Positions 45,891-56,370 of a DNA stretch of 64,000 bases are shown here, one piece after another. The translations under genes were made by a program, and so were the position numbers. Position 1 is the first letter of the stretch; every line of letters starts with the position of its first letter. Source of the DNA: Ferriphaselus amnicola (GTDB lineage Bacteria; Pseudomonadota; Gammaproteobacteria; Burkholderiales; Gallionellaceae); contig NZ_AP018738.1 of NCBI RefSeq assembly GCF_000974685.2, positions 992,001-1,056,000 of the forward strand, in the 5' to 3' direction. Under the pieces are notes generated by a model, which saw only the letters and a list, made by a program, of their open reading frames with translations, searched no databases and had not been told where the DNA came from.

Positions 45891-48146
45891 CTAATCGTAC
45901 AGATTCGGTAGCGATGCACTGTTGGGTGGCTGATTCGTTTTTGTATAGCCGGGAATACTTTGACGCAAGGTTTGCAGTGGATCAGGTCCAACTTTCACTA
46001 GGCCATTCAATTCCAGTTGCAGGAAAAATCCTGTGGATGCCTGTGCAGTGGACACGGCGAATCGTTGTGCCACCATCCGTATAGTCCAACAGTCCTGATT
46101 ATACTCAAGGCCGGCCAAGCCCTCTACCAAGCGATTCTCATGTAAGGAGAAATTAGTGCGAACCACGCTGCCCCAGCGTCCATAGAGCGGCCATTGAGCC
46201 GACACATTGATGTGGTCGATAAAGTTGTTCGGGATGTTGAGCGTATTACGCATGAAGCGATAGCCGAAATTGAGCACCTTGCCTGGTTCCGGCTGATAAC
46301 GCGCCGAGGCGTTGAACAATTCGTTGCGAGCTAAACTTGGATTGTATTGAAGTAGGCTATCCATCGACCACGTGCGGCTTGCGCGCGCCGAGAAGCCCAG
46401 CAAAATATCAGACTTGTTGGTTGTGCCTGTCGGAATCGTTAGATTGACTTTAGGCGAGATGGAGCTGAATCGTTGTCCTAGGATGAAGCGCATCCGTTCT
46501 TCGCCACTTTCGCGGTCGAGCAGGCGAGACGTCAGCGCGGTGGTTACTTGATTGGCATCACCCACTCGGTCACTGCCGATGAAGCGGTTCTCGCTGAAAA
46601 TCTGGTCGAAATTAAATCCGGCTTGTGCCGTATCAAACACCGGCAGTCGGCTTTGGTCGCGATAAGGGATGTGAACGAAGTAAGCGCGCGGCTCTAGGGT
46701 CTGGATGTAGTTCGGATTCCACAGAGAGGTCTCTTGGTCGAAGAACAGTCCGCTATCCAAGCTGATGATGGGTAAAGAGCGAGTCTGATTGGCTGGCAAT
46801 TGCGCAGCATTATTCGCACCCATCGAATATGTGGTGCTATGAAAGCCGATCTTTGGCGTTACGAACACGCCGGGGCTGGAAATCAAGGGGTAACTGATAC
46901 TCGGATAAAGCACTACGCGCTGTCCATTCACCGCCGTAGGGTGGCTGAAATCGACGAACTCACTGTTGAATTTGAACGTTCCAGTTGCGATGGGATGAAG
47001 CGCGTTCAGGCTGATCTGGGGCGTGCGGTGATAGGGGACTACGACCAAAGCAGCGGGATCTTGCAGAGTCTGAAACCGCTGCACGCGCATCTGGGCGTTC
47101 CACCACCCGCCATCATTGTAAGAAAGCACACCTTCGCGCAATAAGTTGATTTGACTAGCAGAGTTGATCGAATCAGATAAGTCGCGGAAATAACTATCAT
47201 CTGAAACGTAGTTGTAGTTGATCGCCCCTAAAAGGTTTGCGGGCAGTGTCTGCTGATGTTTTAGACCAAAATACGTGCGGCTTGTCTTCGTCAACATATC
47301 CGACGGGAGCACGTTCAAACGGACTTCGCCAGTATAGCTGGGCTGAAGATAGCGGAACTCGTTGTTAAGTAAAATCCCTCGCTTTTGCATCACGCGTGGC
47401 GCCAGCGTCGCATCCATATTGGGGGCGATGTTCCAGTAATAGGGCACGGTCAGCTCACTGCCGCCCTTGGTCGTCGCACCGAATACGGGGCCGAGAAAGC
47501 CAGATTTGCGCTGGCTATTGAGTGGAAAGTCCATCCACGGCGAATACAAGAACGGTACGCCTAGCCAACTGATCGTGACATCCCTAGCTTCACCGATCTG
47601 AGTGCCTTGGTTGATGTTGAGCGTGCCTGCCTTGAGTATCCAGTCTTCTTTGTCGGCCGAGCAGGTCGTGTAGGTCGCGTTCGACAAAGTGTAGTTTTCC
47701 CGGCTGGCGATATGCAGAGACTCCGCCTGACCGTGAGCATTCGTTTCACCTAAATTGTACCGAGGGTGCGGCATATCACCGGTACCCGTCTTTAGGTTGA
47801 GGTGAAGTTCAGGGCCGAGCAGGGTGTTTCGGTTCTGATCGAATCGTATTGACCCAGTGGCATGCAACTCCTGTGACTGTTGCAGATACAGCAAATAGTC
47901 TGCCCATACACGCTGACCTAGCCTGCGCATTTCGACATGCCCCGTCGCTTCGAATTGCGAATCCTTGACCCCCTTAATCTGGTCCGCATACATGAAGAGC
48001 GGTGTCGCTTGTGTGGGCTTGGGCAAGTCTAGTAGGCTGCGAGTCGGCTTGAGGACGAACGCATGCTCGTCCGCCAGCACGGGCGGAGTGAACGATAGCA
48101 GCAGGAGGAAGACGACGGGCTTGGAGCGGAAACGCATATTGGGCAT
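45891..48146 (-). CDS. lptD: LPS-assembly outer-membrane protein LptD
   Basis: 751 residues if started at ATG 48146 (MPNMRFRSK); ATG 48137 is equally possible, and the frame open to 48179 is not preferred. Signal peptide FRSKPVVFLLLLSFTPPVLA, an OstA jelly-roll domain (FEATGHVEMRRLGQRVWADYLLY), then a large beta-barrel. Two cysteine sites are seen, in TTCSADKEDW and in NQDCWTIR, in place of the four of E. coli. It inserts lipopolysaccharide into the outer leaflet. It is divergent from amgK with a gap of 50 bases. Confidence 0.95.
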   Translation of the reverse strand: MPNMRFRSKPVVFLLLLSFTPPVLADEHAFVLKPTRSLLDLPKPTQATPLFMYADQIKGVKDSQFEATGHVEMRRLGQRVWADYLLYLQQSQELHATGSIRFDQNRNTLLGPELHLNLKTGTGDMPHPRYNLGETNAHGQAESLHIASRENYTLSNATYTTCSADKEDWILKAGTLNINQGTQIGEARDVTISWLGVPFLYSPWMDFPLNSQRKSGFLGPVFGATTKGGSELTVPYYWNIAPNMDATLAPRVMQKRGILLNNEFRYLQPSYTGEVRLNVLPSDMLTKTSRTYFGLKHQQTLPANLLGAINYNYVSDDSYFRDLSDSINSASQINLLREGVLSYNDGGWWNAQMRVQRFQTLQDPAALVVVPYHRTPQISLNALHPIATGTFKFNSEFVDFSHPTAVNGQRVVLYPSISYPLISSPGVFVTPKIGFHSTTYSMGANNAAQLPANQTRSLPIISLDSGLFFDQETSLWNPNYIQTLEPRAYFVHIPYRDQSRLPVFDTAQAGFNFDQIFSENRFIGSDRVGDANQVTTALTSRLLDRESGEERMRFILGQRFSSISPKVNLTIPTGTTNKSDILLGFSARASRTWSMDSLLQYNPSLARNELFNASARYQPEPGKVLNFGYRFMRNTLNIPNNFIDHINVSAQWPLYGRWGSVVRTNFSLHENRLVEGLAGLEYNQDCWTIRMVAQRFAVSTAQASTGFFLQLELNGLVKVGPDPLQTLRQSIPGYTKTNQPPNSASLPNLYD

Positions 48147-48196
48147 TCGAATAAGGGTGCTAAAATCGCACAAAACCACGATTAAGGCAATTGATA

Positions 48197-49195
48197 ATGC
48201 AACGTCAGAAACAGCTTTCTACTTGGCTCTCCAGCGTACACCCCAATAAAACCTTCACTCTTGCCCCAGCTTCCGCCGATGCCAGCTTCCGCCGATACTT
48301 TCGTGCGACTTTTGCTGACGGTACGACTCAGGTTGTTATGGATGCTCCGCCTCAGCATGAGGACTGCCGTCCGTTTTTGCATGTTGGCAGCTTGTTCGAG
48401 GCGGCGGGTGCGAATGTGCCGCATGTCTATGCGCAAGACTTGGAACAAGGTTTTTTGCTGCTTTCCGATTTGGGTAGTACAACCTATCTTCAAGCGTTGA
48501 AGGCTGACAATGCTGCTGAACTTTACGGTGCGGCGACCGACGCTTTGCTCAAGATCCAACTGGCTTCACAGCCCAATGAGCTGCCGCCCTACGACGAAGC
48601 CTTGCTGCGTCGTGAACTGAACTTGTTTCCCGAGTGGTACATCGGCAAGCATCTGGGCAAGACGCTCACCGACAAACAAAGCCACACTCTCGAACGAGCC
48701 TTCAAGGCCATCCTCACCAACAACCTAGCGCAGCCTTGTGTTTACGTGCATCGTGACTTTCACTCGCGCAACCTGATGCACGTTGATACGAACAATCCTG
48801 GGGTATTGGATTTCCAAGATGCGGTGTACGGCCCGATCACCTACGATCTCGCCTCGCTGTTCAAAGATGCCTACATCCAATGGGAAGAGCCGCAGATCAT
48901 GGACTGGCTGATCCGCTATTGGGAAAAGGCGCGTAAGGCCGGTTTGCCCGTGCGCGAAGATTTTGGCGAGTTCTACCGCGACTACGAAATGATGGGCGTG
49001 CAGCGCCATATCAAAGTGCTGGGCATCTTCGCGCGTTTGTACCACCGCGACGGCAAGGATGGCTACCTGAAAGACATGCCGCTGGTGTTCGAATACCTGC
49101 ACCGCGCCTGTGCCCGCTACATCGACCTCAAGCCGCTGCTCAACCTGCTCGACGAGTTGCACCCGAACGACGTGCAGGAAGGGTATTCGTTCTGA
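48197..49195 (+). CDS. amgK: N-acetylmuramate/N-acetylglucosamine kinase AmgK
   Basis: 332 residues. Aminoglycoside-phosphotransferase fold: ASFRRYFRATF near the start, catalytic loop CVYVHRDFHSRNLM, then the metal-binding GVLDFQDAVYGPITYDLASL. AmgK makes sugar-1-phosphates from N-acetylmuramate in the peptidoglycan recycling route that bypasses UDP-MurNAc synthesis, and the next gene is its partner murU. The lptD-divergent amgK-murU arrangement is also known in Pseudomonas. Confidence 0.92.
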   Translation: MQRQKQLSTWLSSVHPNKTFTLAPASADASFRRYFRATFADGTTQVVMDAPPQHEDCRPFLHVGSLFEAAGANVPHVYAQDLEQGFLLLSDLGSTTYLQALKADNAAELYGAATDALLKIQLASQPNELPPYDEALLRRELNLFPEWYIGKHLGKTLTDKQSHTLERAFKAILTNNLAQPCVYVHRDFHSRNLMHVDTNNPGVLDFQDAVYGPITYDLASLFKDAYIQWEEPQIMDWLIRYWEKARKAGLPVREDFGEFYRDYEMMGVQRHIKVLGIFARLYHRDGKDGYLKDMPLVFEYLHRACARYIDLKPLLNLLDELHPNDVQEGYSF

Positions 49196-49281
49196 CCATG
49201 AAGCTACGCTTTCCCTCACCCGAGCGTGTGTTGTTGGGGCGCAAGCCACCTACAACCACGGCCTACTCCTTGCGGGTACAA

Positions 49282-49305
49282 CCCTCTCCCACAAGCGGGC
49301 GAGGG
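49282..49305. repeat. REP-like hairpin between amgK and murU
   Basis: CCCTCTCCC (49282-49290) pairs with GGGCGAGGG (49297-49305) across one mismatch around a short loop; a partial CCCTCACCC word sits at about 49213. Hairpins of the CCCTCTCCC...GGGCGAGGG kind are dispersed intergenic repeats in many proteobacteria. No T-run follows. Confidence 0.5.
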
Positions 49306-49329
49306 GGCAAACGTGAAAGTCATTTGTAA

Positions 49330-50034
<705 letters not shown>

Positions 50035-50046
50035 GAGCCTCACACC

Positions 50047-50319
50047 ATGCCTCTTACGCAAGCCAATCGCTTTGTTCTGAGAAACATCAAGCACGTCGAA
50101 ATGACCGGCGTGCTTATGCGTATCTTCAGCTTCTCGTTGGTGAGTTGGATGGGGCCAGCCAGCCCGTTCATGTTCGTCTGGACGTTCAACACCATCGATG
50201 CCGTGATGCTTTCCTGGTGCGCGCTGCTCAAGAAAGATGCGGCCTACACCACGCTCAATATCTTCTGGGTGATGGTGGGCTTGGTAGGTATCCTCCGTGC
50301 AGGCGGTTGGTTGCATTGA
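50047..50319 (+). CDS. Small membrane protein of unknown function
   Basis: 90 residues, ATG 50047, 12 bases after murU. Two or three hydrophobic segments (VLMRIFSFSLVSWMGPASPFMFVWTF and TLNIFWVMVGLVGILRAGGW) surround IDAVMLSWCALLKKD. The start is basic (ANRFVLRNIKHVE), suggesting an inside N-terminus. I do not recognise a named family. It may share the murU transcript. Confidence 0.7.
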   Translation: MPLTQANRFVLRNIKHVEMTGVLMRIFSFSLVSWMGPASPFMFVWTFNTIDAVMLSWCALLKKDAAYTTLNIFWVMVGLVGILRAGGWLH

Positions 50320-50359
50320 GCCTGCATCCGCAATAACCGAATCGGATTATCATCCAGCC

Positions 50360-51661
50360 ATGACATCAAAGATCTACGCCGAACGTCGCTTGCGACTGCA
50401 AACCCAGATGCAACGGGGCATCGCCATTCTTCCCACTGCGCTTGAGCAAGTGCGCAACGGCGACGCGCACTTTCCCTTCCGCTTCGGCAGCTCGTTTCAC
50501 TACCTGACAGGTTTCGACGAACCTGAGGCGGTACTGGTACTGATTGCGGGTGAAACGCCGCAGTCCATCCTGTTCTGCCGCGAAAAAAATCTGGAGCGCG
50601 AGATCTGGGACGGCTTCCGCCACGGCCCCGAAGCGGCGCGTGCGGCGTTCGGTTTCGATGCTGCTTATCCCATCGCCCAGCTCGACGAAAAACTGATCGA
50701 ACTGCTGGGCGACCAGCCAGCGGTTTACTACCCCATTGGCGCGGATGCGGTCTGGGATGCGCGTCTGCTGCGCTTGCGCGGCGAGGTGCAAGCAAAGGCG
50801 CGTAGTGGTGTCAGTGCGCCGGATACGCTGCGTGATGTGCGCGGACTGCTCGATGAGCTGCGTCTGTTTAAAGATACCTACGAGTTGGACGTGATGCGCC
50901 GTGCCGCCGCTATCTCCTGCGACGCACACCGCCGCGCCATGCGCGCCACCCGTCTCGGCTCGATGGAGTACGAGATCGAAGCCGAGCTGCTGCACGAATT
51001 CCGCCGCCGTGGTGCGCAAGCTCCCGCCTATACCAGTATCGTCGCCGGAGGTGCCAACGCCTGCGTGCTGCATTACGTCGGCAACGACCAGCAGCTCAAG
51101 GACGGCGACCTGCTGCTGATCGACGCGGGTTGCGAGTTGGACGGCTATGCCGCCGACATCACTCGCACCTTCCCAGTGAATGGTCGTTTCAGCGCCGCCC
51201 AGCGCGACGTGTACGAGATCGTCCTCGCCGCCCAATCAGCTGCCATCGATGCGATCCGTCCTGGCGCGCACTGGAATGTTCCGCACGAAGCCGCTGTACG
51301 CGTCCTTGCACAAGGGATGCTTGATCTTAAATTGCTTTCGGGCACGCTTGACGGCGTGCTCGAAAGCGAATCCTACAAACGCTTCTACATGCACCGCACC
51401 GGTCACTGGCTGGGCATGGATGTACACGATGTTGGCAGCTACAAACTAGGCGGCGACTGGCGTCCACTCCAGTCTGGCATGGTGCTCACCGTCGAACCCG
51501 GCTGCTACATCCGCCCAGCAGACGACATCCCCGAAGCCATGTGGAACATCGGCATCCGCATCGAAGACGACGTGGCGGTGACGGAATCCGGATGCGAAGT
51601 GCTGACGGGGGCTGCACCGAAATCCATTTCCGAGATCGAGGAGATCATGCGTCATGAGTGA
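50360..51661 (+). CDS. pepP: Xaa-Pro aminopeptidase P
   Basis: 433 residues from ATG 50360; the frame open to 50297 runs through the previous gene's end and is not favoured. N-terminal creatinase domain (FRFGSSFHYLTGFDEPEAVLVL), then the pita-bread metalloprotease: LLIDAGCELDGYAADITRTFPVNG gives the two Asp ligands, HRTGHWLGMDVHD the His, and VLTVEPGCYI and GIRIEDDVAV the Glu ligands. It removes N-terminal residues before proline. Its stop overlaps the ubiH start by 8 bases. Confidence 0.95.
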   Translation: MTSKIYAERRLRLQTQMQRGIAILPTALEQVRNGDAHFPFRFGSSFHYLTGFDEPEAVLVLIAGETPQSILFCREKNLEREIWDGFRHGPEAARAAFGFDAAYPIAQLDEKLIELLGDQPAVYYPIGADAVWDARLLRLRGEVQAKARSGVSAPDTLRDVRGLLDELRLFKDTYELDVMRRAAAISCDAHRRAMRATRLGSMEYEIEAELLHEFRRRGAQAPAYTSIVAGGANACVLHYVGNDQQLKDGDLLLIDAGCELDGYAADITRTFPVNGRFSAAQRDVYEIVLAAQSAAIDAIRPGAHWNVPHEAAVRVLAQGMLDLKLLSGTLDGVLESESYKRFYMHRTGHWLGMDVHDVGSYKLGGDWRPLQSGMVLTVEPGCYIRPADDIPEAMWNIGIRIEDDVAVTESGCEVLTGAAPKSISEIEEIMRHE

Positions 51662-52808
51662 GAACTACGACATCGCCATCATCGGCGGCGGGCCGGTGGG
51701 GAGCACGTTGGCATTGGCTTTGCGCGATAGCGGGCTGAAGATATGTCTGCTGGAGGCGCGCGACTTTTCGCCTAGCAACGACCCGCGTGCGCTGGCCTTG
51801 TCTTATGGCACGCGCTTGTTGCTGGATAAGCTGGGCGTGTGGGCGGCGCTGCCGCACGTCTCGAGTATTGGCATCATCCATATCTCGCAGAAGCAGTCGT
51901 TCGGGCGGGCGGTGTTGCGGGCGAGCGAGATGGGCGTGCCGGCGCTGGGGCATGTGTTGCCGTATTCGGCATTGCAAAACGGCTTACAAGCGGCGGTGCT
52001 GGCGAGCGGCCTCACTTGCATCGGTGGTGCGGCGGTGACGGCGTTGGACACGGGGGCGGAAGTGGCGACCATCCGTTATACCCACGATGATTCAGAACAT
52101 GTCATCACGGCAAAGCTGGCGGTGGTGGCTGATGGTGGACGCCTGCTCGAAACCAGCCATCCGCCTGAGGTGCATGACTACGGGCAGAGTGCCGTCATCG
52201 CTCATGTGACGTGCGCGCATCCTAAGCTGGACACGGCTTTTGAGCGTTTCACCACGCAAGGGCCGGTGGCCTTGTTGCCGTATCACGATGGTTACGAGCT
52301 GGTTTGGACGGCGGCGCACGACCAAGCGCAAGCGATGCTGGCGTGGGACGAGGCGACTTTCCTCACTCGCCTGCACGAGCATTTTGGTGATCGCGTCGGC
52401 GCATTCACGGCCGTTGGGCCGCGTTCCTGCTATCCGCTGCGACTGAAGCGCGCTCCGCAAACCACGCTGCCGCACTCTGTTCTGTTGGGCAACGCGGCGC
52501 AAACCATGCACCCGGTGGCGGGGCAGGGCTTCAATATGGGTATCCGCGATGCGTGGGAGTTGGCGCAAGTGATCTTGCGCGCCGCGCCTGAGACGCTGGG
52601 TTCGGCGACGATGCTGTCCGACTACCAGCGCTCCCGCAAGATCGACCGCAACGCCGGCATCCGCTTCACCGACGGGCTGGTGCGCATGTTCTCGAATGAC
52701 CTGCCGCTGCTCGGTAACGCGCGAGGGCTGGCGCTTTCGGTGCTGGATTGCGTGCCGCTGGCGAAACAGTTTGTTGCCAAACGCATGATGTTCGGAGCGA
52801 ATGGCTGA
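51654..52808 (+). CDS. ubiH: UbiH/Coq6-family FAD-dependent ubiquinone-biosynthesis hydroxylase
   Basis: 384 residues. FAD-binding GXGXXG-type motif DIAIIGGGPVGSTLALALRDSGLKICLLEAR, the DG motif (LAVVADGGRL) and the second flavin motif LLGNAAQTMHPVAGQGFNMGIRDAWELAQVI. The pepP-ubiH pairing is known from E. coli, which favours UbiH over UbiF or VisC, but the position of ring hydroxylation is not certain from sequence alone. Confidence 0.88.
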   Translation: MSENYDIAIIGGGPVGSTLALALRDSGLKICLLEARDFSPSNDPRALALSYGTRLLLDKLGVWAALPHVSSIGIIHISQKQSFGRAVLRASEMGVPALGHVLPYSALQNGLQAAVLASGLTCIGGAAVTALDTGAEVATIRYTHDDSEHVITAKLAVVADGGRLLETSHPPEVHDYGQSAVIAHVTCAHPKLDTAFERFTTQGPVALLPYHDGYELVWTAAHDQAQAMLAWDEATFLTRLHEHFGDRVGAFTAVGPRSCYPLRLKRAPQTTLPHSVLLGNAAQTMHPVAGQGFNMGIRDAWELAQVILRAAPETLGSATMLSDYQRSRKIDRNAGIRFTDGLVRMFSNDLPLLGNARGLALSVLDCVPLAKQFVAKRMMFGANG

Positions 52809-52949
52809 CACGCACTTGGCCTTACAGCGATGACGTTATGCGAGTGCTGATTTTACCCTTGATATTGAAATGGGATTCTTTGTCAGAATCAGCGCTGGAG
52901 TTTTCTACATGGATGCACGTAATTTAATCTAGGAGTTAGCCCCAAGCGC

Positions 52950-52978
52950 TTGACAGGACTAGCACCTATCCATAACAT
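52950..52978 (+). promoter_or_regulatory. Sigma70-type promoter of ispB
   Basis: TTGACA at 52950-52955, 17-base spacer, TAACAT at 52973-52978. The -35 is perfect and the -10 keeps the first two and last bases. It lies about 40 bases before the ispB start. Confidence 0.65.
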
Positions 52979-53016
52979 CACGCCCCTTTCCGTCCACCTG
53001 AAAAACTGGATACAAC

Positions 53017-53985
53017 TTGTCAATTGACGCCATAAAAGAGCTCCTCGCTTCCGACATGTCTATTGTCGATAGTGTGATTCGCGACCGACTGCATTCGGAC
53101 GTGGCGTTGGTCAATCAAGTCGGCGAATATATCGTCAACAGTGGAGGCAAGCGTTTGCGGCCAGCGCTGGTGGTTTTGTCAGCCAAGGCCTTTGGTTATC
53201 AGGGGAAATTTCATTACGATCTGGCGGCGGTCGTCGAGTTCATTCATACGGCGACCTTGTTGCACGACGATGTGGTGGACGAGTCTGACCTCCGTCGCGG
53301 TCGTGCCACAGCCAGTGCGCTGTTTGGCAATGCCGCCAGCGTGCTGGTGGGTGACTTCTTGTATTCACGTGCTTTCCAGATGATGGTGCAAGTGAACGAC
53401 ATGCGCGTGATGCAGACTTTGGCCGATGCGACCAATCTGATCGCTGAAGGCGAAGTGTTGCAACTACTCAACTGCCATGACGCCGACGTGGATGTCGAAA
53501 ACTACATGCGCGTCATTCACTGCAAGACCGCTAAATTGTTTGAAGCTGCGATGCGCTTGGGTGCGATCTTGGGCAAAGTCGATGCCGCACACGAACAGTC
53601 GGCGGCTGCTTACGGCATGCATCTGGGAACGGCATTCCAACTGGTCGATGACGTACTCGACTACTCCGCTGACGAGCAGGAAACCGGAAAACATCTAGGT
53701 GATGATCTGGCCGAGGGCAAGCCGACCTTGCCGCTGATCTATGCCATGAAACATGGTACCGCAGAGCAGGCTGGCGTGGTTCGACGCGCTATCGAAGAGG
53801 GCGACATCGATAGTTTCCCGCAAGTGTTGGAAATCATTCGTCAGACCGGCGCATTGGAGCATACTCGCCAACAAGCGCAGCGCGAGGCGGAAGCGGCGTG
53901 CGCGGCACTGGCGAACCTGCCTGAATCTTCGTTCAAAGCAACCCTGATCACGCTGGCGAACTTCTCGGCCACGCGGCAATTCTAG
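53017..53985 (+). CDS. ispB: Octaprenyl diphosphate synthase
   Basis: 322 residues, TTG start at 53017 (LSIDAIKELLASDM reads as the usual IspB opening). The two Asp-rich motifs of trans-prenyltransferases are LLHDDVVDESDLRRGRAT and FQLVDDVLDYSADEQETGKHLGDD. GGKRLRPALVVLSAKAFGY is the substrate-binding block. It makes the ubiquinone side chain, matching the ubiH gene just upstream, although it has its own promoter and follows a 208-base gap. Confidence 0.95.
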   Translation: MSIDAIKELLASDMSIVDSVIRDRLHSDVALVNQVGEYIVNSGGKRLRPALVVLSAKAFGYQGKFHYDLAAVVEFIHTATLLHDDVVDESDLRRGRATASALFGNAASVLVGDFLYSRAFQMMVQVNDMRVMQTLADATNLIAEGEVLQLLNCHDADVDVENYMRVIHCKTAKLFEAAMRLGAILGKVDAAHEQSAAAYGMHLGTAFQLVDDVLDYSADEQETGKHLGDDLAEGKPTLPLIYAMKHGTAEQAGVVRRAIEEGDIDSFPQVLEIIRQTGALEHTRQQAQREAEAACAALANLPESSFKATLITLANFSATRQF

Positions 53986-54004
53986 TCACTTTCTTTCGGT
54001 TGAA

Positions 54005-54037
54005 ACGAGGGTAGGGCAGCGTGCCCACCCTCGTTTT
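54005..54037. terminator. Bidirectional terminator between ispB and selO
   Basis: ACGAGGGT (54005-54012) pairs with ACCCTCGT (54027-54034), with an inner GGGC/GCCC stem, and TTT follows on the plus strand. On the other strand the stem is followed by TTCAACC, so it is weaker for selO. Confidence 0.85.
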
Positions 54038-54046
54038 ACTACCGCC

Positions 54047-55603
54047 TCACGAGCTGCAAGACAACATCGAGCAACCCGCTTTATTCACCGCCCAAGCCGG
54101 ACGCTTGGCCGTGAGTTCAGGCGCGATGTTTTCGTCGTAGGGCTGCCGTGCGGCTTGCATCAGCGTTTCAAGCATGGACAGATCGCCGCGTTCAGCGGCA
54201 TCAATGGCTTGCTGTGCCAGATAGTTCCGCAATACAAAGCGCGGGTTGACCTGATTCATGCGAGTTCGCCGTGCTGCGTCGTTTTCCGTTTGTTCTGCAA
54301 GCCGAGCAACGTAGCGCTCCAGCCACGATTGGAACAAGTCTCGGTGATTTTGGAACAGCGACTCGTGGTAGAACGCCACGCGCAACACCTCCAGATCGGG
54401 GGCGAGCTGTTTGATCTCAGCCAGTACACGGAAAAACTCGGTCATATCGACTTCGGCGCGCTGCATCAGCTCGAATACCGTCTCCACCAATTCTGCGTCC
54501 CCCGCCTGCCAACTCAACCAACCAAACTTGGCGGCCAACATGCTAGACAAACTAGACTGGAACGTAGCATCGAAATGAGCGAGTCCGGCATCGAGCGCGG
54601 AGCGTGCAGGGGCAACTGGCATCAAGGCTTCGGCTAAACGCTCCAAGTTCCAGCGCGCCACCACCGGCTGCTGGGCAAAACAATAGCGCCGCATCTCAGC
54701 GTCCGTAGTGTTCGGCGTCCAGCCCGGATCGAGGTTATCCATCCAGCCGTAAGGCCCGTAGTCGATGGTCAGCCCCAAGATCGACATATTGTCAGTGTTC
54801 ATTACGCCATGCACGAAGCCCACACGCAGCCACTCCACCATCAGCCTCGCCGTGCGTTCGCAGACTAAGTGGAACCAAGCAGCGAAGCGTTCGGCGGGCG
54901 CACCGCTGATCTGCGGAAAATCGCGCTCCAGCGTGAAATCCAACAGGCGTTTTAACAGCGGCAATTCGCCACGCGCAGCCAAAATCTCAAAATGCCCAAA
55001 GCGGGTGAACGAAGGCGCGACACGGCACACGATCGCACCCGGCTCTGGGCGTGGATGGCCGTCATAGAACATATCGCGGATGACCTGCTCACCCGTGGCG
55101 ATCAGACTCAAGGCGCGCGTCGTGGGCACGCCCAAATGATGCATCGCCTCGCTGCACAGAAATTCGCGGAGCGAAGAGCGCAACACGGCACGGCCATCTG
55201 CACGGCGCGAATACGGCGTCGGCCCCGCGCCTTTGAGCTGAAACTCCCAACGCTCACCCGCCGCATTGACCACTTCACCCAAGCCTATCGCGCGCCCATC
55301 ACCCAACTGCCCTGCCCAATTACCGAACTGATGCCCACCGTAGCGCGTCGCGTAAGCGCTCATCCCCGGCAACAAGCGATTGCCCGAAAACGCCGCTAGG
55401 AACTCATCCGAATGCACCTCGGCCTCACTCAGCCCCAACAGCGCCGCGACTTCAGCTGAGTGAGTCAGCAGCTTGGGTTGAGCAACAGGCGAGGGCGGCA
55501 CTGCCGCCCAGCAAACATCCGGCGTTTGCCGCGAATGCGCAGCACCAGCGGTATCGCCGGGCAATTCACGGATGAAACGATTATCAAAATTGAGCGGGAT
55601 CAT
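54047..55603 (-). CDS. selO: SelO/YdiU-family protein adenylyltransferase
   Basis: 518 residues. SelO is a pseudokinase fold that AMPylates proteins in redox stress. Family blocks are FSGNRLLPGMSAYATRYGGHQFGNWAGQLGDGRAIGLGE, LKGAGPTPYSRRADGRAVLRSSLREFLCSEAM, VHGVMNTDNMSILGLTIDYGPYGWMD (metal-binding Asn/Asp). The extreme C-terminus GCSMLSCSS carries a Cys pair at the place where animal SelO has selenocysteine. ATG 55603; single gene. Confidence 0.94.
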   Translation of the reverse strand: MIPLNFDNRFIRELPGDTAGAAHSRQTPDVCWAAVPPSPVAQPKLLTHSAEVAALLGLSEAEVHSDEFLAAFSGNRLLPGMSAYATRYGGHQFGNWAGQLGDGRAIGLGEVVNAAGERWEFQLKGAGPTPYSRRADGRAVLRSSLREFLCSEAMHHLGVPTTRALSLIATGEQVIRDMFYDGHPRPEPGAIVCRVAPSFTRFGHFEILAARGELPLLKRLLDFTLERDFPQISGAPAERFAAWFHLVCERTARLMVEWLRVGFVHGVMNTDNMSILGLTIDYGPYGWMDNLDPGWTPNTTDAEMRRYCFAQQPVVARWNLERLAEALMPVAPARSALDAGLAHFDATFQSSLSSMLAAKFGWLSWQAGDAELVETVFELMQRAEVDMTEFFRVLAEIKQLAPDLEVLRVAFYHESLFQNHRDLFQSWLERYVARLAEQTENDAARRTRMNQVNPRFVLRNYLAQQAIDAAERGDLSMLETLMQAARQPYDENIAPELTAKRPAWAVNKAGCSMLSCSS

Positions 55604-55691
55604 GGCAGGGTCTTCGGGTCACTGACAGCCTAAAGCTGGACGGAATCAGTATAACTTACCCGATGGTTTTAGTCGGGGATGCCATGAATAG

Positions 55692-55716
55692 AAAAGGCGA
55701 CCGAAGGGTCGCCTTT
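55692..55716. terminator. Terminator for the DUF2846-like gene
   Basis: AAAAGGCGACC (55692-55702) pairs with GGTCGCCTTT (55707-55716). On the minus strand the stem ends in TTTTC, as expected for the lipoprotein gene whose stop is about 50 bases away. Confidence 0.8.
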
Positions 55717-55764
55717 GAGGTGGTGTTAGCAACCTCGAAAATCGTGGTCTGCGCCGAGTTACAG

Positions 55765-56208
55765 CTATTTCGATAGGGGGGCTGCAAGTTTGGTTTCTTG
55801 CACGCCTTTTTGACCGTTGACTTCATCAACTAACTGTAGTTTGGTACGGAAATAAAGAATTCCCATTTTCATTTCCTGCCACACGTAATATAGCTTTCCG
55901 GCTGCTGCTTCAAAGGTTAGTTCAGAGGTGTTTTCTGCTTTAGACGTCAGAGTGTGAGTGCCAGGCCGAACTTCGGTATAGATATACGTGTCAGGCGCTG
56001 TTATTCCTAATGGTTTACCATCAAGATCGACTTCAATTTTATATGCACTACCCATTTGCTCATTGCGGTATACATAAACTCCAGCAACGTCAGGTTTGGC
56101 GGCGAATTGCTTGGCTTGTGCATCTTGGGTCGGATCAGCCATTTTGACGGAAGCGCAGCCAACTATTGCGAGTGACAAGCCTGCAACAACAAGTAATTTT
56201 TTTAACAT
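55765..56208 (-). CDS. DUF2846-like outer-membrane lipoprotein
   Basis: 147 residues. A lipoprotein signal MLKKLLVVAGLSLAIVGCAS ends in the lipobox VGC, so Cys18 is the lipid anchor. The mature part reads KPDVAGVYVYRNEQMGSAYKIEVDLDGKPLG, then IYTEVRPGTHTLTSKAENTSELTFEAAAGKLYYV, the DUF2846 pattern (a small beta-sandwich). GGGAGTT lies upstream of the ATG. The gene is A+T-richer than its neighbours, which may mean later acquisition. Function unknown. Confidence 0.82.
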   Translation of the reverse strand: MLKKLLVVAGLSLAIVGCASVKMADPTQDAQAKQFAAKPDVAGVYVYRNEQMGSAYKIEVDLDGKPLGITAPDTYIYTEVRPGTHTLTSKAENTSELTFEAAAGKLYYVWQEMKMGILYFRTKLQLVDEVNGQKGVQETKLAAPLSK

Positions 56209-56370
56209 AACAACTCCCTTGATTAATTAACCCACAAACTTTTTTTTGCCGAAAGATACCAGTGAAACCGGGGGCTCGGTTTTTCCGTCCACTCATCTGT
56301 CCTGATGACGCGATTCTATCTGCACGCTTCAAATCAACCTATATGCTGAAAGATATAGTCTTTCGACCTA

